Assembly (NCBI GenBank): GCA_020444425.1
Contig: JAHLLB010000028.1
Coordinates: forward strand, 1-64,000
Source of the DNA: a bacterium
GTDB taxonomy: Bacteria; Electryoneota; Electryoneia; Electryoneales; Electryoneaceae
Reading direction: 5' to 3'
DNA: 64,000 nt
The notes beneath the pieces were generated by a model. It saw nothing but the letters and a program-made list of their open reading frames with translations, searched no databases and was not told the origin of the DNA. The translations under genes and the position numbers were made by a program. This document shows, piece after piece, positions 45,033-55,122 of this stretch. Each line of letters starts with the position of its first letter. Positions within the stretch are counted from its first letter, which is position 1.

Positions 45033-47152
45033 CACGCCATCCCGGTCCGTGTGCGGGTGATCCACTCGGCGGCGAGCAAGCCCACCACCAGCAGCAAGGT
45101 AAGCCACAGGCCGAACGGTCGCCACGATCCGCGCACCTCAACCAGTTCGCCGCTCCGGGGCAGGAGAGACAGCAGCGTGTCCAGATCGGCGGAGGACCAG
45201 ACCACCTGGCCGCCGGTCGCTTCGGCCAACGCGCGCAGCCGGTCGGGACGCATGCGCCGTTCCGCCGCCTCGAGCTGGAACTTGTCGACCACGAATTCGC
45301 CGGAGCGGGCGATGGTTTCCTCGTCCGTTTCGACCGTCGTGTCAAACGAGTAGCGCCCTTCGCCCCACGGGAGGAAGGTGGTCATGTAGCGTCCGCCGCC
45401 CAACGACTGGAATTCGACGGTGCGCGATTCTCCATCAGCCCGCGTCACATTCGCGACGACGCGCGCGTCCTCGACGGGTGACAGGCCGGGGTCGGCGACG
45501 GATGCGACCAGCCGCACCTCTTCCCCGCCGGCGTACAGTTCCTGTTCGGCGCGGACGGTGATGCGTTCCTGCTCGGCGCCGCCGGTAAGCCAGCGCAGGG
45601 TGCGGTCGAACAGGTCGTGGAAGCCGAGGCCGCCGGGGTCTTCGGCACGGCGGACACGATCCCACGCCGCCAGTCCGCCAGCAAACCAGGCAACTGTTCG
45701 CGGGTTCTGCGACGGCACGACGATGGTCGGCAGGTCTTCGTCGTCGGTGTCGATCACCGCGAGGGTGCGGCCTTCGTTCGGGTTGTACGGGCCACGCAGC
45801 ACCGGCGGAATCACGCCTTCGTCAAAAAACAGCCCGTCGTCGGTGAAGATCGGGTGCGCGGCAACCGGCCGCAGGATCGCCTCACGTGGCTGAATCCACG
45901 GTTGCGGGTTGCCGATCGATTCCGCGACGAGGGTAAAGATGTCGTTGGGCAGGCGTTCGTCGCCGACGAACCACGCGGTGGGCAACTTGGCATCGATCAG
46001 CGAGCCGAGCGTTTCCTTTGCGCGATCCGACCACGGGCCCTGCAGGAAGATCAGCGCGGCGTCCAGATTCGCCGGATTGATCTCGTCCCACGATCCGCGC
46101 ACCGGACTGGTCAACCGTCCCCCACCAATCACGATCAAGGCATCGGTGTCGGGATCTTCCTCCAAGGTGCGCGCGACCGCGCCGGCGTCCGGGTGCGGTG
46201 CCGGACTGAAAACCAGCACCGTGCGCCGGCGTTCGGCGGCACGCACGACGGCGCGGCGGGTGTTGTTGGCCTGGTCGACTTCGCCGTCCAGCGGCGCAAC
46301 TTCAACGGTCCACGAATTCACACCGGCGCGTTGCGGGGTCAGCTCGACGGTGACCGTTTGCTCGCTCCACGTGCCCTCGATCGAGACATCTTCGGTCGCC
46401 AGCACCTGGCCATCTTCGCCGATGACACGGAGTTTCGCGGTTGCGCCGTCTGCACCTGTTGCACGGATGGTGACGTCCAGCGGGAACGGTTCGCCAGCGT
46501 AGCCCAGCTCGGGCGCGACGAGTGACGCGACGACCAGATCCTTTGAGGGCAGCGAATCCCCCACTGCGACCGGGTACACCGGCGCGCCGAGTCGACGGGC
46601 GGCGGCGGTGTACGCCCCGCCACGGTTAAACGCGCCGTCGCTGATCAATACCAGCGCATCCGGCGGACCTTCAGCTCGTCCGGCGAAATCACTGAGCGCC
46701 GCCTCGACGTTGGTCACGGCGCCGTCCAGCTCAGGGACCGCCCGTCCTCGCCACGGCATCACGTTCGCCGCAAACGCTGCCGGGTCCAGTTCAACGTCCT
46801 GCCGGAGTTCGTTCCAGACCGGATGCTCGATGATCGTGCGCAGACTATCCGCACGGTTGCCGGAGGGATCGGTGAAGCTCATGGATTCGGATGCGTCCAG
46901 CAGCATCGCGACACGCGGGCGGACCGGTTCTTCGTTCACCCAGCGGACCTGGAATCCGGTCACGAGCAGCAGTACCGCGAGGAAGGCCAGTGCGCGCAAG
47001 ATCGCGAGCGACGTGCGCCCCCAGACAGGCAGCGGCGGGCGGGTCCAGCGGTAGCTCCACGCCGCAAGCGCAATCAACGCCAGCGCGGCGAGGATCGTCC
47101 AGCCGAGGCCGATGTTGGTATGAATGGTGACGGCGTATATCGGGAAATTCAT
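45032..47152 (-). CDS. Large membrane protein with VWA-like and C-terminal anchor
   Basis: A 706-residue protein. Two N-terminal membrane helices (about 15-34 and 50-68) are followed by a von Willebrand A-like domain whose metal site is D86-A-S88-E-S90 in RVAMLLDASESMS; DALVLISDGAFNRGG continues it. The middle resembles the glutamine amidotransferase-like domain of such bacterial proteins, and a helix near 683-700 (LTLLLVVGLLAAEWITR) anchors the C-terminus. It is likely an inner-membrane protein with a large periplasmic part. Overlaps (ATGA with tsaD, TGATG with the next gene) show tight coupling. Confidence 0.8.
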   Translation of the reverse strand: MNFPIYAVTIHTNIGLGWTILAALALIALAAWSYRWTRPPLPVWGRTSLAILRALAFLAVLLLVTGFQVRWVNEEPVRPRVAMLLDASESMSFTDPSGNRADSLRTIIEHPVWNELRQDVELDPAAFAANVMPWRGRAVPELDGAVTNVEAALSDFAGRAEGPPDALVLISDGAFNRGGAYTAAARRLGAPVYPVAVGDSLPSKDLVVASLVAPELGYAGEPFPLDVTIRATGADGATAKLRVIGEDGQVLATEDVSIEGTWSEQTVTVELTPQRAGVNSWTVEVAPLDGEVDQANNTRRAVVRAAERRRTVLVFSPAPHPDAGAVARTLEEDPDTDALIVIGGGRLTSPVRGSWDEINPANLDAALIFLQGPWSDRAKETLGSLIDAKLPTAWFVGDERLPNDIFTLVAESIGNPQPWIQPREAILRPVAAHPIFTDDGLFFDEGVIPPVLRGPYNPNEGRTLAVIDTDDEDLPTIVVPSQNPRTVAWFAGGLAAWDRVRRAEDPGGLGFHDLFDRTLRWLTGGAEQERITVRAEQELYAGGEEVRLVASVADPGLSPVEDARVVANVTRADGESRTVEFQSLGGGRYMTTFLPWGEGRYSFDTTVETDEETIARSGEFVVDKFQLEAAERRMRPDRLRALAEATGGQVVWSSADLDTLLSLLPRSGELVEVRGSWRPFGLWLTLLLVVGLLAAEWITRTRTGMA

Positions 47153-48162
47153 GCGGGATCCGAGACCAGTGCGAGATTTGGGTCGGCGGGACGGTTGAGT
47201 GTGTCGATGTCGTCCCGGTCGAGGCGTCGCGCGGCAACCCACGCGATCATCGCGGCGTTATCGGTGCAGTATTCCATTGGCGGAATGCGCAGCGGGATCT
47301 TGCGTTGTCCGGCGATGCTCTGCAGTTCACGCCGCAGCCGGCCGTTCGCGGCAACGCCGCCGCCGAGGGTCAGCGAGGCGTAGGTACCAGCGTCCAACGC
47401 CGCCATCACGCGCTGCTTCAACTGCCGCACGACCGCGCGTTCAAACGACGCCGCGAGATCGGCACGCCAATTCTGCTCACCGTCCTGTTCCAGCTTCTGA
47501 ACCTGTCGAAGTGCCGCGCTCTTAAGGCCGGAATAGCTGAAATCGAACGGGCTTTCGGTGCGTGCGACGGCAAACTTGAACCGGCGGTCATCTCCCTCGG
47601 ATGCCAGCTTTGACAACGCCGCGCCTGCCGGGTATGGAATCCCGAGCAGTCCGCCGACCTTGTCGAACGCTTCCCCGGCGGCATCATCCAGCGTCGCGCC
47701 GAGCAACGCGTAGCGGCCGAAGTCGTCGATACGGATCAGTTCGGTGTGGCCACCGCTGACCAACAGCACCAGTGCAGGCAGCGGGAGTTGATCCGCGCCG
47801 ACTGATGCCGACCACAGGTGTCCTTCGAGGTGATTGACGCCGATGAAGGGTTTGCCCAATCCTGCCGCAAGGCCTTTGCCGTAGCTGGCACCCACCAGCA
47901 GCGCGCCGATCAGGCCGGGGCCGACGGTGGACGCGACGGCGTCGAGGTCATCCAGCGCAATTCCGGCGCGTTTCACGGCTTCGTGAGCGAGCGAAGTGAG
48001 GGTGCGTTGATGCAGACGGCTGGCGAGTTCCGGGACGACACCGCCCCAAAGCGAATGCACCTCCTGCGTCGCGACGAGGCTGGCGATGATGTCATTGCCG
48101 CGAACAATCGCCGCCGCCGTTTCGTCGCAGGATGTCTCCACCGCCAGCACGGTTACCGCCAT
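47149..48162 (-). CDS. tsaD: tRNA N6-threonylcarbamoyladenosine synthase subunit TsaD
   Basis: A 337-residue ASKHA-fold protein that, with TsaB and TsaE, transfers the threonylcarbamoyl group to A37 of ANN-reading tRNAs. VETSCDETAAAIV starts it, the metal-binding HxxxH is in GVNHLEGHLWS, and LVSGGHTELI and GGGVAANGRLRREL are conserved. It overlaps the ybbR gene by 10 bases and the next gene by 4. Confidence 0.96.
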   Translation of the reverse strand: MAVTVLAVETSCDETAAAIVRGNDIIASLVATQEVHSLWGGVVPELASRLHQRTLTSLAHEAVKRAGIALDDLDAVASTVGPGLIGALLVGASYGKGLAAGLGKPFIGVNHLEGHLWSASVGADQLPLPALVLLVSGGHTELIRIDDFGRYALLGATLDDAAGEAFDKVGGLLGIPYPAGAALSKLASEGDDRRFKFAVARTESPFDFSYSGLKSAALRQVQKLEQDGEQNWRADLAASFERAVVRQLKQRVMAALDAGTYASLTLGGGVAANGRLRRELQSIAGQRKIPLRIPPMEYCTDNAAMIAWVAARRLDRDDIDTLNRPADPNLALVSDPA

Positions 48163-49088
48163 GAATCAACCTCCAGCCGGACCCGGATCTTATCCGGAGT
48201 CGTGTCAATCAGTTCGACGCCCACGGGCAGGTCGATGGTTGGCACGTACTCCTGCTGTTCACGGTTCCAACGGGTCAGGTCGATCCACGCGTTGATGGAA
48301 TCGGCGTCAAGCTGTGCCAGCCGTGGCGATGCGCCCTTGACGCGTACATCAAGCACGGACGGCTCAAGAATTACCTGCCGTCCCGGGAGCAGACCGCGAG
48401 TGGTCAGCTGAACACGCTGGATCGTGCGTTCGCCGAGCCGGTTGACGGTCACATTCAAGGTGACCGCGTTCGGCGTCGCCTCCACCTTGCCAGGAACCAG
48501 CAACGGGACCGATTCCTCGAACGAATCGGTGAGGCCGACGTAAATCCGTTCCTCGGTGATGACACGTTTCATCCGCGCGACCATGCTGCGAGGGCCGGAA
48601 ACGGTGACAGAATCAGGGACAACCTTGATCGTATCGCCGGGGAGATAGCCGGGACGAGTGCGGAGTTCGGTGTCCGGTTCGACGGGCAGACGGATCGTCA
48701 GGCGTTCCTCGACACGAACCGGGATCATGTCCTGGCCCGGCAAAATGGTGGGTTGCACCGGCAACCCGGTCGGGACTTCGACGAGGCCGGTGTGCAGCGG
48801 GTAGTCGAAATCGTTGTCCACCACCTGCATGTCCAGCTCGAGGTGTGCGGGACGGAAGAAATTGAGCACGAAGAGGTCTTTGCCCTGCCCGGAAAAGCGG
48901 ACGGGAACCGTTTTCGGCACGTCCGAAACGAGGATCTTGTCCGAACCAACATTGACCGGCACCACCGGCACGTTGACCGTTGTCTCATACACCTGCGTCA
49001 TCACCACCACCAGCCACAGGAAAATGGCGAGCAGGATCATGTACAAGCGGATCTGCCAGTCTTGACTGAATCGTTTCCAGAAACTCAT
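48153..49088 (-). CDS. YbbR-like domain protein
   Basis: A 311-residue protein with one N-terminal membrane helix (about 13-31, LYMILLAIFLWLVVVMTQ) and about three YbbR repeats (for example TVNVPVVPVNVG, VSGPRSMVARMKRVITEERI, VLDVRVKGASPRLAQL). In Firmicutes the homologue CdaR controls the cyclic di-AMP synthase CdaA next to it; here no cdaA is adjacent and the upstream region is repeats. Its substrate or partner is unknown. It begins the operon ybbR, tsaD, VWA protein, small basic protein, nucleotidyltransferase. Confidence 0.85.
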   Translation of the reverse strand: MSFWKRFSQDWQIRLYMILLAIFLWLVVVMTQVYETTVNVPVVPVNVGSDKILVSDVPKTVPVRFSGQGKDLFVLNFFRPAHLELDMQVVDNDFDYPLHTGLVEVPTGLPVQPTILPGQDMIPVRVEERLTIRLPVEPDTELRTRPGYLPGDTIKVVPDSVTVSGPRSMVARMKRVITEERIYVGLTDSFEESVPLLVPGKVEATPNAVTLNVTVNRLGERTIQRVQLTTRGLLPGRQVILEPSVLDVRVKGASPRLAQLDADSINAWIDLTRWNREQQEYVPTIDLPVGVELIDTTPDKIRVRLEVDSWR

Positions 49089-49189
49089 CGTCGTCCCTTC
49101 GCCCGAGATTACGAACGAATTTACAACAAGTCATCGCTCATCCGGTACGTGACGGTGGATGAGTCTGAGGTTGATGTGCTGCGAAACCC

Positions 49190-49413
49190 GCGCCGTCCCT
49201 ACAGGACGGGTGAGGGTTGGGTACTCGTTTTCGTGTGGCTGAAGCCACACGCTAACCACCTCGCGCAGCTACGCGGCGGGTGCGGTGCTGGTGTCCAGTT
49301 TCGCGTAGCCCGGGCTGAAGCCCGAGGGCGTGGTTGATATCGTATCGTATAGTATGGGTTCAATCTTCGTCTGTTGCGTCTGTTGCGTCCGTGGCGTCTT
49401 TTGCGTCAGTTGC
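49190..49413. repeat. Palindromes and a 9-bp tandem repeat
   Basis: The gap 49089-49405 holds a CCCTACAGGACGGG box (about 49197-49210), the palindrome GTGTGGCTGAAGCCACAC (49233-49250), one CCCGGGCTGAAGCCCGAGGG palindrome (49309-49328) and a 9-base tandem repeat of the type TCTGTTGCG (five degenerate units, about 49368-49413). The last unit runs into the end of the hydrolase gene. Confidence 0.7.
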
Positions 49414-50539
49414 GCGACTTGCGGCAGAGCACCATGATCCAGTCGGCCAGATCGACGATCATTTCGTCGGTCATCTCGTGTTCGGCCGGGTACAGATTGA
49501 ATTGAACTTGAACACCCGCCTGTTGAAACGTGCTGTAAAACGCTTCCGCTTCCGACGGTTCGACGCGATGATCACGTCGGCCATGCGCCATAAACACCGA
49601 CAGGTCTGAATACGCCAACGGGGCAATAAACGTGCTGTCACGGTGAGTTTCCGGGATGTAGCCCGCCACCAGCGCCAGCCCGGCGAGGGTTGACGGGTCC
49701 TGCATCGCGGTCAACACAGCCGCAGCCCCACCCTGACTGAAACCGGTCACGATCACGTGATCGTCATCCACCCGGGCTTCCTGTTTCACTGAGGCGATCA
49801 CATCCTGCACCCACTGCCCGGCGTCGTCACGAATCGCGCGCAGCAAGGTGTCGCCATACTCGTTCTGCAGCCGTGCGGGCCAGTACTCGTACCCGCCCCG
49901 TCCCTCTTCGACGGTGTACGGCGCACGTGGCTGTACGACAATCACGCCCGGCAGCGCCAACCGTTCGCGCAGATTGTCCATCGATTCCATGTCCGCACCG
50001 CGACCGTGCAACAGTACCAACAACGGATAACGCTTGTCCAAGTCGCGGTCATACCCGCGCGGCAGATGCAGCAGGTACGGCGCATACCGTTGCTGCCGGG
50101 CATAGCGGGGTTCCGCGTCAACAACACTCGCCTGTTCGTCACGCCACAGCTTGCCCATGCGGACCAGCGACGCCTGAAATTCAGGTAGCGAGATGACATG
50201 CGTAAGATCCGGGTCGCGTGCGGTCCAGGTGGAGTCACGCCAGCCCATGTCGACCGCCGTGCTCAACGCCTCGGAGGCGGCACTGGTGTCCTGGCCCAAC
50301 GCCAGCGCGCAGGCATAGTTGTACCAGTTGCGGAAATCGTCCGGATCCGCCTCGAGCCAGCGTTGATAGAGATCCACTGCGACGGGGAAATCACCCGCGA
50401 CCAGCGCACGCTCCGCCCGTTCGGCGTAGCTTTCGCGTTCGCCGACTTCGGGCTGCGCGAACAGGTTCATCGCAAGCAGCAGCGTGACTATCAGTATAAG
50501 TCCAGCCTGTTTCACGATTTCGTGACACTCCGCCGTCAT
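49406..50539 (-). CDS. Secreted serine hydrolase (phospholipase/carboxylesterase-like) with TPR start
   Basis: A 377-residue protein. A hydrophobic signal (about 12-28, LILIVTLLLAMNLFAQ) is followed by two TPR-like helices (about 40-95) and a C-terminal alpha/beta hydrolase. The oxyanion strand is LLVLLHGRG, the nucleophile is the serine in VTGFSQGGAAAVL, the acid is in FMAHGRRDHRVEP and the histidine in YPAEHEM. It resembles predicted esterases of the phospholipase/carboxylesterase family and should act outside the cytoplasm. It is divergent from the GH13 gene. Confidence 0.82.
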   Translation of the reverse strand: MTAECHEIVKQAGLILIVTLLLAMNLFAQPEVGERESYAERAERALVAGDFPVAVDLYQRWLEADPDDFRNWYNYACALALGQDTSAASEALSTAVDMGWRDSTWTARDPDLTHVISLPEFQASLVRMGKLWRDEQASVVDAEPRYARQQRYAPYLLHLPRGYDRDLDKRYPLLVLLHGRGADMESMDNLRERLALPGVIVVQPRAPYTVEEGRGGYEYWPARLQNEYGDTLLRAIRDDAGQWVQDVIASVKQEARVDDDHVIVTGFSQGGAAAVLTAMQDPSTLAGLALVAGYIPETHRDSTFIAPLAYSDLSVFMAHGRRDHRVEPSEAEAFYSTFQQAGVQVQFNLYPAEHEMTDEMIVDLADWIMVLCRKSRN

Positions 50540-50775
50540 GGGGTACCTGTTTGAATGTGGGAGGGCGAACCAGGGCTGAGAGGTTCCACCCCCGCGAGGA
50601 GCTTGTCAACTGCCGTCGCTTCCCGCATCTTCCAACCGCGCGAGCAATGTAGCGGCGAGCGGGGTGGCGTTCAAGGGAAAAACCGCCAATTCCAGCGAGC
50701 CGCAAGGCATTTCGCCCTGTGGACAGCACGGTTTCATGCGCACATCCAATCCCGATTTCGAACAGATCGAGCTCG

Positions 50776-53025
50776 ATGAATCCATCACCGAAAACACCGG
50801 TCGCAACGTTACCCACCCCCATCCGCGCCAGTCTCGAGGACGAGCGCAAGGTGGTGATCCTGTTTGCCGACCCGCCATCCTATACACCCGCTGCCGGCCA
50901 GTTTCGTTTCGACCCCAATCTGCCGATTGAACGTGTCACCCGCGAAGGGCGCCGGCGCTTCGCCTTGTTCGGTGGCCCTTTCGACATGCGATTTCAGCTG
51001 CATGTCCATGTCGAAGGGTTGCACAAGCTGCCGGTGCTGCCGGAAGGCATCCTCAACCGGTACAAAACCGACGAGCCGCTGGGATTGACGTGGAACGAGA
51101 ATACGGCCACCGTCCGTCTTTTCCACCCCCGCGCACGGTCGGTGCGGCTGGTCGTGCATGACGATCCCGCGATGCATCCAGTTGATGAACTCGCGTTGAA
51201 GCTGGATGAACGCACCGGTTGCTGGAACCTGGAATCGGATGCGATCAAACCGGGCCAGACCTATGGCTTCCGCGTCGAAGGACCGGAAGACGTGGATGAT
51301 CAGCGCGACATCGTCTTTTGCGATCCGTACAGCTGGCAGGTTGCGAAAGCACCAGGCTGGCCGGTGAAAATGCTGTCCGTGGTGCCGGATCCGTCGCTGC
51401 GGGAGCTGCCGCCGATGTCGCATGTGAACATCCCGCCGCGCGACTTGATGATCTACGAAGCGCACCTGAAAGACGTCACGATGAAGGCGCGGGACCTCGA
51501 AGAGTCCCTGCGTGGCACGTATCGCGGAGTGAGCCAGGGACCGTTCCCGGACTACGTCCGCGACCTCGGCTTCAACGCGGTCGAGTGGCTGCCGCTGCAT
51601 GTGTACGACGACCGCGAACCACCGTACGGCACGCCGGGGAACGCGTGGAACGAGACCGCGATGAACCACTGGGGCTACATGAGCGTCCAGTTCTTCGCCC
51701 CGGAACCGCGCTATCGTCATCCGGTCACGTTGACCCGCTGGATGGGCACCGAGCCGTCGATCATTCACGACGTGCGCGGCATGGTTGAAACACTGCACCA
51801 GCGTGGGCTGGCGGTGATCCTCGATGTCGTCTACAATCACGTTGGTAACTACGGCCTCAGCCCGCTGCGGCGGCTCGACCCGATGTACTGGCTGCGGCAT
51901 GACGGCTACGGCCAACTGAAATCCGACAGCGGCTGCGGGAACGATTTCGCTAGCGAACGGCCGATGGCGCAACGAATGATCGTCGATTCACTGTTGCACT
52001 GGACCAACGTCTACGGCTTCGACGGCTTCCGTTTCGACCTCGCTGGCCTGATCGACGACTCCACGTTGAACGTGATCAGCGAACGGGTGCGGGAAGCGAA
52101 TCCGAACGTACATCTGATCGCGGAACCGTGGGGTGGGCTGTACGACAAGCGCCGCTTCGCGGTGCGCGGCTGGTCGGCGTGGAATGACAACTTCCGCGAC
52201 GGACTGCGTGGGCACGATGCGGTCAACCAGCACGGGGCGATTCTGCACGGGGACGCCGACACGTTGATGATCTACACACGCGGGCATGTGACCCATGACG
52301 GCGGCCCGTTCGACGAAGAATGGCAGTCGGTGAACTACCTCGCCAGCCACGATTACTACAACCTCGGCGACTTCCTGCGCATCGCCACCGGTCAGGTGAA
52401 GCCGGACAGCGTGCTGACACGTGACGAAACAGCGAAGTTGTCGCCCAACCTGCTGCAGCGGGCATTCCTCGGCTACTTCTTCCTCTTCACGAGCCGTGGC
52501 AAGTTGATGCTGCACCAGGGTGATGAATGGCTGCGGGCGAAGCTGGTCGCGGACAATCCGCTGGTGCCGAAGTTGCTGCCAGCGACCCCGCGCAAGCAGA
52601 CCGGCCAACTCGACCGCGACAGCTACAACCGTGACGACGACACCAACTGGCTCGACTGGGCGGAAGCAAAACAAGAACCGTTCAGCAAGGTTCGGGAGTA
52701 TGTGCGCGGACTGGCCCAGCTGCGACGCAAGCATCCGGCCCTGCGTGTCGCGCGTTACTCGAACCTGCACCGTCTGCGGGGGCACGGCGGACCGGTGCTG
52801 GCGTATGTCGTGCAGGTACCCGGCGACCGGCTGGTGTTTATGCTCAACCTCAGCGACAGCAAAACGGCCGACATCACGCTGCCGGACGGCACCTGGATCA
52901 AACTGGCGGATGAAAAGACAATACTGGCGAATCCCAATCGTGGGCGGGCGTACACGGAAACCGAAAGCCTCCCGCCGCTGAGCGCGCGGCTGTTCCAACC
53001 CCGGAAGAATCATCAGACGCATTAA
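50776..53025 (+). CDS. Glycoside hydrolase family 13 (pullulanase/debranching type)
   Basis: A 749-residue alpha-amylase family enzyme that cleaves alpha-glucan branch bonds. A CBM48-like beta domain (GLTWNENTATVRLFHPRARS) precedes the catalytic barrel. The four conserved regions are DVVYNHVG, GFRFDLAGL with the nucleophile aspartate, LIAEPWGG with the acid glutamate and YLASHD with the transition-state aspartate, so it should be active. There is no signal peptide. The ATG at 50776 is a reasonable start; a GTG at 50719 in frame is an alternative. It may serve glycogen breakdown. Confidence 0.88.
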   Translation: MNPSPKTPVATLPTPIRASLEDERKVVILFADPPSYTPAAGQFRFDPNLPIERVTREGRRRFALFGGPFDMRFQLHVHVEGLHKLPVLPEGILNRYKTDEPLGLTWNENTATVRLFHPRARSVRLVVHDDPAMHPVDELALKLDERTGCWNLESDAIKPGQTYGFRVEGPEDVDDQRDIVFCDPYSWQVAKAPGWPVKMLSVVPDPSLRELPPMSHVNIPPRDLMIYEAHLKDVTMKARDLEESLRGTYRGVSQGPFPDYVRDLGFNAVEWLPLHVYDDREPPYGTPGNAWNETAMNHWGYMSVQFFAPEPRYRHPVTLTRWMGTEPSIIHDVRGMVETLHQRGLAVILDVVYNHVGNYGLSPLRRLDPMYWLRHDGYGQLKSDSGCGNDFASERPMAQRMIVDSLLHWTNVYGFDGFRFDLAGLIDDSTLNVISERVREANPNVHLIAEPWGGLYDKRRFAVRGWSAWNDNFRDGLRGHDAVNQHGAILHGDADTLMIYTRGHVTHDGGPFDEEWQSVNYLASHDYYNLGDFLRIATGQVKPDSVLTRDETAKLSPNLLQRAFLGYFFLFTSRGKLMLHQGDEWLRAKLVADNPLVPKLLPATPRKQTGQLDRDSYNRDDDTNWLDWAEAKQEPFSKVREYVRGLAQLRRKHPALRVARYSNLHRLRGHGGPVLAYVVQVPGDRLVFMLNLSDSKTADITLPDGTWIKLADEKTILANPNRGRAYTETESLPPLSARLFQPRKNHQTH

Positions 53026-53033
53026 GGTGGGTA

Positions 53034-53063
53034 ATAGGCTATAGGCTATAGGCTATAGGCGAT
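53034..53063. repeat. Heptamer tandem array ATAGGCT
   Basis: About four copies of the heptamer ATAGGCT run into GGCGATGGTCGATGGGC. The same words are in the block at 39045-39120. Confidence 0.8.
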
Positions 53064-53097
53064 GGTCGATGGGCTGAGGATTGAAGGAATACAGTAG

Positions 53098-53353
53098 CGG
53101 GGACACTTTGAGGACAAAGTTTCCCCGTCAGATCGTTGACAAACCCCTGATCGCCAGGGGTGTCATTCTGAGCGAAGCGAAGAAGGTCCGGCTTTGCTGA
53201 CAACCAATGACCGTAAACCGTTGATAATCAAGATCTTCTTCACTTCTCTTCGTTCCGTTCAGAATGACGCGACAGCCGAAATTTCCTCGAATTCTGAACG
53301 TTTCCACTTTGTCTGCAGCCTTGCGGGGACACTTTGAGGACAAAGTGTCCCCG
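53098..53353. repeat. GGGGACACTTT palindromes flanking an inverted-repeat element
   Basis: CGGGGACACTTTG...CAAAGTTTCCCCG (53098-53127) and CGGGGACACTTTG...CAAAGTGTCCCCG (53324-53353) flank a copy of the element seen at 4875-5060, with arms GTCATTCTGAGCGAAGCGAA (53161-53180) and TTCGTTCCGTTCAGAATGAC (53248-53267). After it come three tandem 14-base units CCCCGTTTTGGTAA (53349-53391) and palindromes with GGGCA tails (53431-53457, 53484-53518). No gene is in 53026-53592. Confidence 0.8.
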
Positions 53354-53592
53354 TTTTGGTAACCCCGTTTTGGTAACCCCGTTTTGGTGAACTTGACACA
53401 GTCGTCATGTCGCCGACTGCATAGAAAAACCCGCGTTGTCAAAGCCAACACGGGCAAGAGTTGATCTGATCCATCGTCGGATTAGCCGCGGTAGTGAACA
53501 GAAGCTCCCGCGAGCATCAAGCAGAGCCAACACGGGCAAAAGAGTTTTTGTTATTTGTCACCATCGGCCAATCGTTGGGCTACGGTCGTACC

Positions 53593-55101
53593 TCAGGAAT
53601 CCGACGTGTAGACCGGTTCCCGCGCGGCATCGATCATCGTCGCGAGGATTTCGTCGATGTAGGGGTGATAGCCCTGCACCCGATAGCGCGCGTAGCCGTC
53701 CGCATCCACCACCGCGAACACCGGCAGGAAGCTGATCCGCATTCGGGTCGCCAGCTCCTCATCGCCGACCCACACCGGCCAGTCCATCCCCTGCTCCCTG
53801 ACAGACTTCGCGACCCGGTTGAACAGTTTCTCCGGAGCGTGCCGTTCCATCACGCTGACACTGAGGACGACGACAGCCGGGTACTGTTCACGGAGTTGCT
53901 TCAGCCGGTCCACGGTGATCGAGTGCGTGCGTTCGTGCGTCGCCCAGAAATCGAGCACCACGATCTTGCCGCGATATTGATTCAAGTCGACCGGGTTGCC
54001 GTCCAGATCGCGCGCCTGGAAGTTGCGCAAGCGGATGTTGATTGGGCGGTCGACGGCATCCTCCGCTCGCTTGGCACGGGCGGCTTCGTGGGCGGCGTCG
54101 AACGCCGCGATCATGCCATCGTACCCCTCATTCGCACGGAATTGATCCTGCTCGTCCGGCGTAAAATCCATCGTCGCGTACTCGAGGTCGAAGAAGCCGA
54201 ACTCGGCGGCCTTCATGTATGCCGCGACCACGAGGTCGAAATCGTCCAGCTTGCGCGCGGCGTTGGCGGCGTAGACAAACGCGTATCCATCCTCCGGGTA
54301 CCACTGCGATATCGACATCTCGATATCGTACAGTTTCTTCCAATCCTGCGCCTGTTCGTAGCGGCGGGATAGCCAACGGTAGGACGGGGCGTGGCTCGGC
54401 TGGGACGCGTGGAAATCCTCGATCAGTTTCGTCGCCTGCTGCTCCGCGCCAAGGTCATCCATCAGGCCCGCTTCCATCAACACGGGCTCAAAGTGCCACG
54501 GGTTGATCTCCGCCGCCGTGTGCGCGTAATCCAGCGCGGTTTCCTTGTTTCCGAACTTCTTCTCCACCATTGAGCGAGCGATCCACGCCTGGTAGCTGCC
54601 CGGATGCAGCTCGGTGGCACGCTGAGCCAACTCCATCGCACGCACCGAGTCCGGCGGACGGCTGCCCATCATCGCAATCGCGCCGAACGCGAGCACTTCC
54701 GCTGTTGTAGAATCTCGCTCCAAGGCCGCCGGCATGACCTGGGTCAGGTACGGGCCGCTCTTGCGCAGGTACGCTTCGAGGACAATGTTGACGGCGTCAT
54801 TCGGGTCACGATCCAGCCGCTGCTGGTATTCACGAGCCAGCGAATCGGCCTCATAGTCTCTGAGTCGGTCCTGATAGTAAAAGTGAAGCTCGATGTCATC
54901 GTCGTGATCTGCAAGCAGGGTCTTGGCTTCACTCGCCGCGCGACGTGCTGCGTCCTCCGCATGCGGGTTCGAATGCTGCCGCCAGAGAAACTCCACCTGC
55001 GGACTCAACCCCTCGGGACGTTGCTGCGAACACGCCAACAGCCCCAGCGCGAGCAGCAACAATACCAAACCACCAGACAACCGTTTCATCTTTGCATCCA
55101 T
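53593..55101 (-). CDS. TPR lipoprotein with redox-dead thioredoxin-like domain
   Basis: A 502-residue lipoprotein: the signal GGLVLLLLALGLLAC ends in a lipobox cysteine. Residues about 60-320 are helical TPR-type repeats (for example AMELAQRATELHPGSYQAWI). The C-terminal ~140 residues are a TlpA/thioredoxin-like domain (GKIVVLDFWATHERTHSITV, then RISFLPVFAVVD with the cis-proline). The active-site CxxC expected after FWATW is replaced by ERTH, so it cannot do dithiol chemistry. The start is ATG at 55101 or 55089. It probably works as a scaffold in the periplasm. Confidence 0.8.
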   Translation of the reverse strand: MDAKMKRLSGGLVLLLLALGLLACSQQRPEGLSPQVEFLWRQHSNPHAEDAARRAASEAKTLLADHDDDIELHFYYQDRLRDYEADSLAREYQQRLDRDPNDAVNIVLEAYLRKSGPYLTQVMPAALERDSTTAEVLAFGAIAMMGSRPPDSVRAMELAQRATELHPGSYQAWIARSMVEKKFGNKETALDYAHTAAEINPWHFEPVLMEAGLMDDLGAEQQATKLIEDFHASQPSHAPSYRWLSRRYEQAQDWKKLYDIEMSISQWYPEDGYAFVYAANAARKLDDFDLVVAAYMKAAEFGFFDLEYATMDFTPDEQDQFRANEGYDGMIAAFDAAHEAARAKRAEDAVDRPINIRLRNFQARDLDGNPVDLNQYRGKIVVLDFWATHERTHSITVDRLKQLREQYPAVVVLSVSVMERHAPEKLFNRVAKSVREQGMDWPVWVGDEELATRMRISFLPVFAVVDADGYARYRVQGYHPYIDEILATMIDAAREPVYTSDS

Positions 55102-55122
55102 ACGTTCACTCTTCACCAGCAG

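Noticed and set aside
53128-53457. 109-residue frame with the peptide FASLRMT
   Set aside because: It is the interspersed inverted-repeat element translated; the same holds for frames near 4716-5200.
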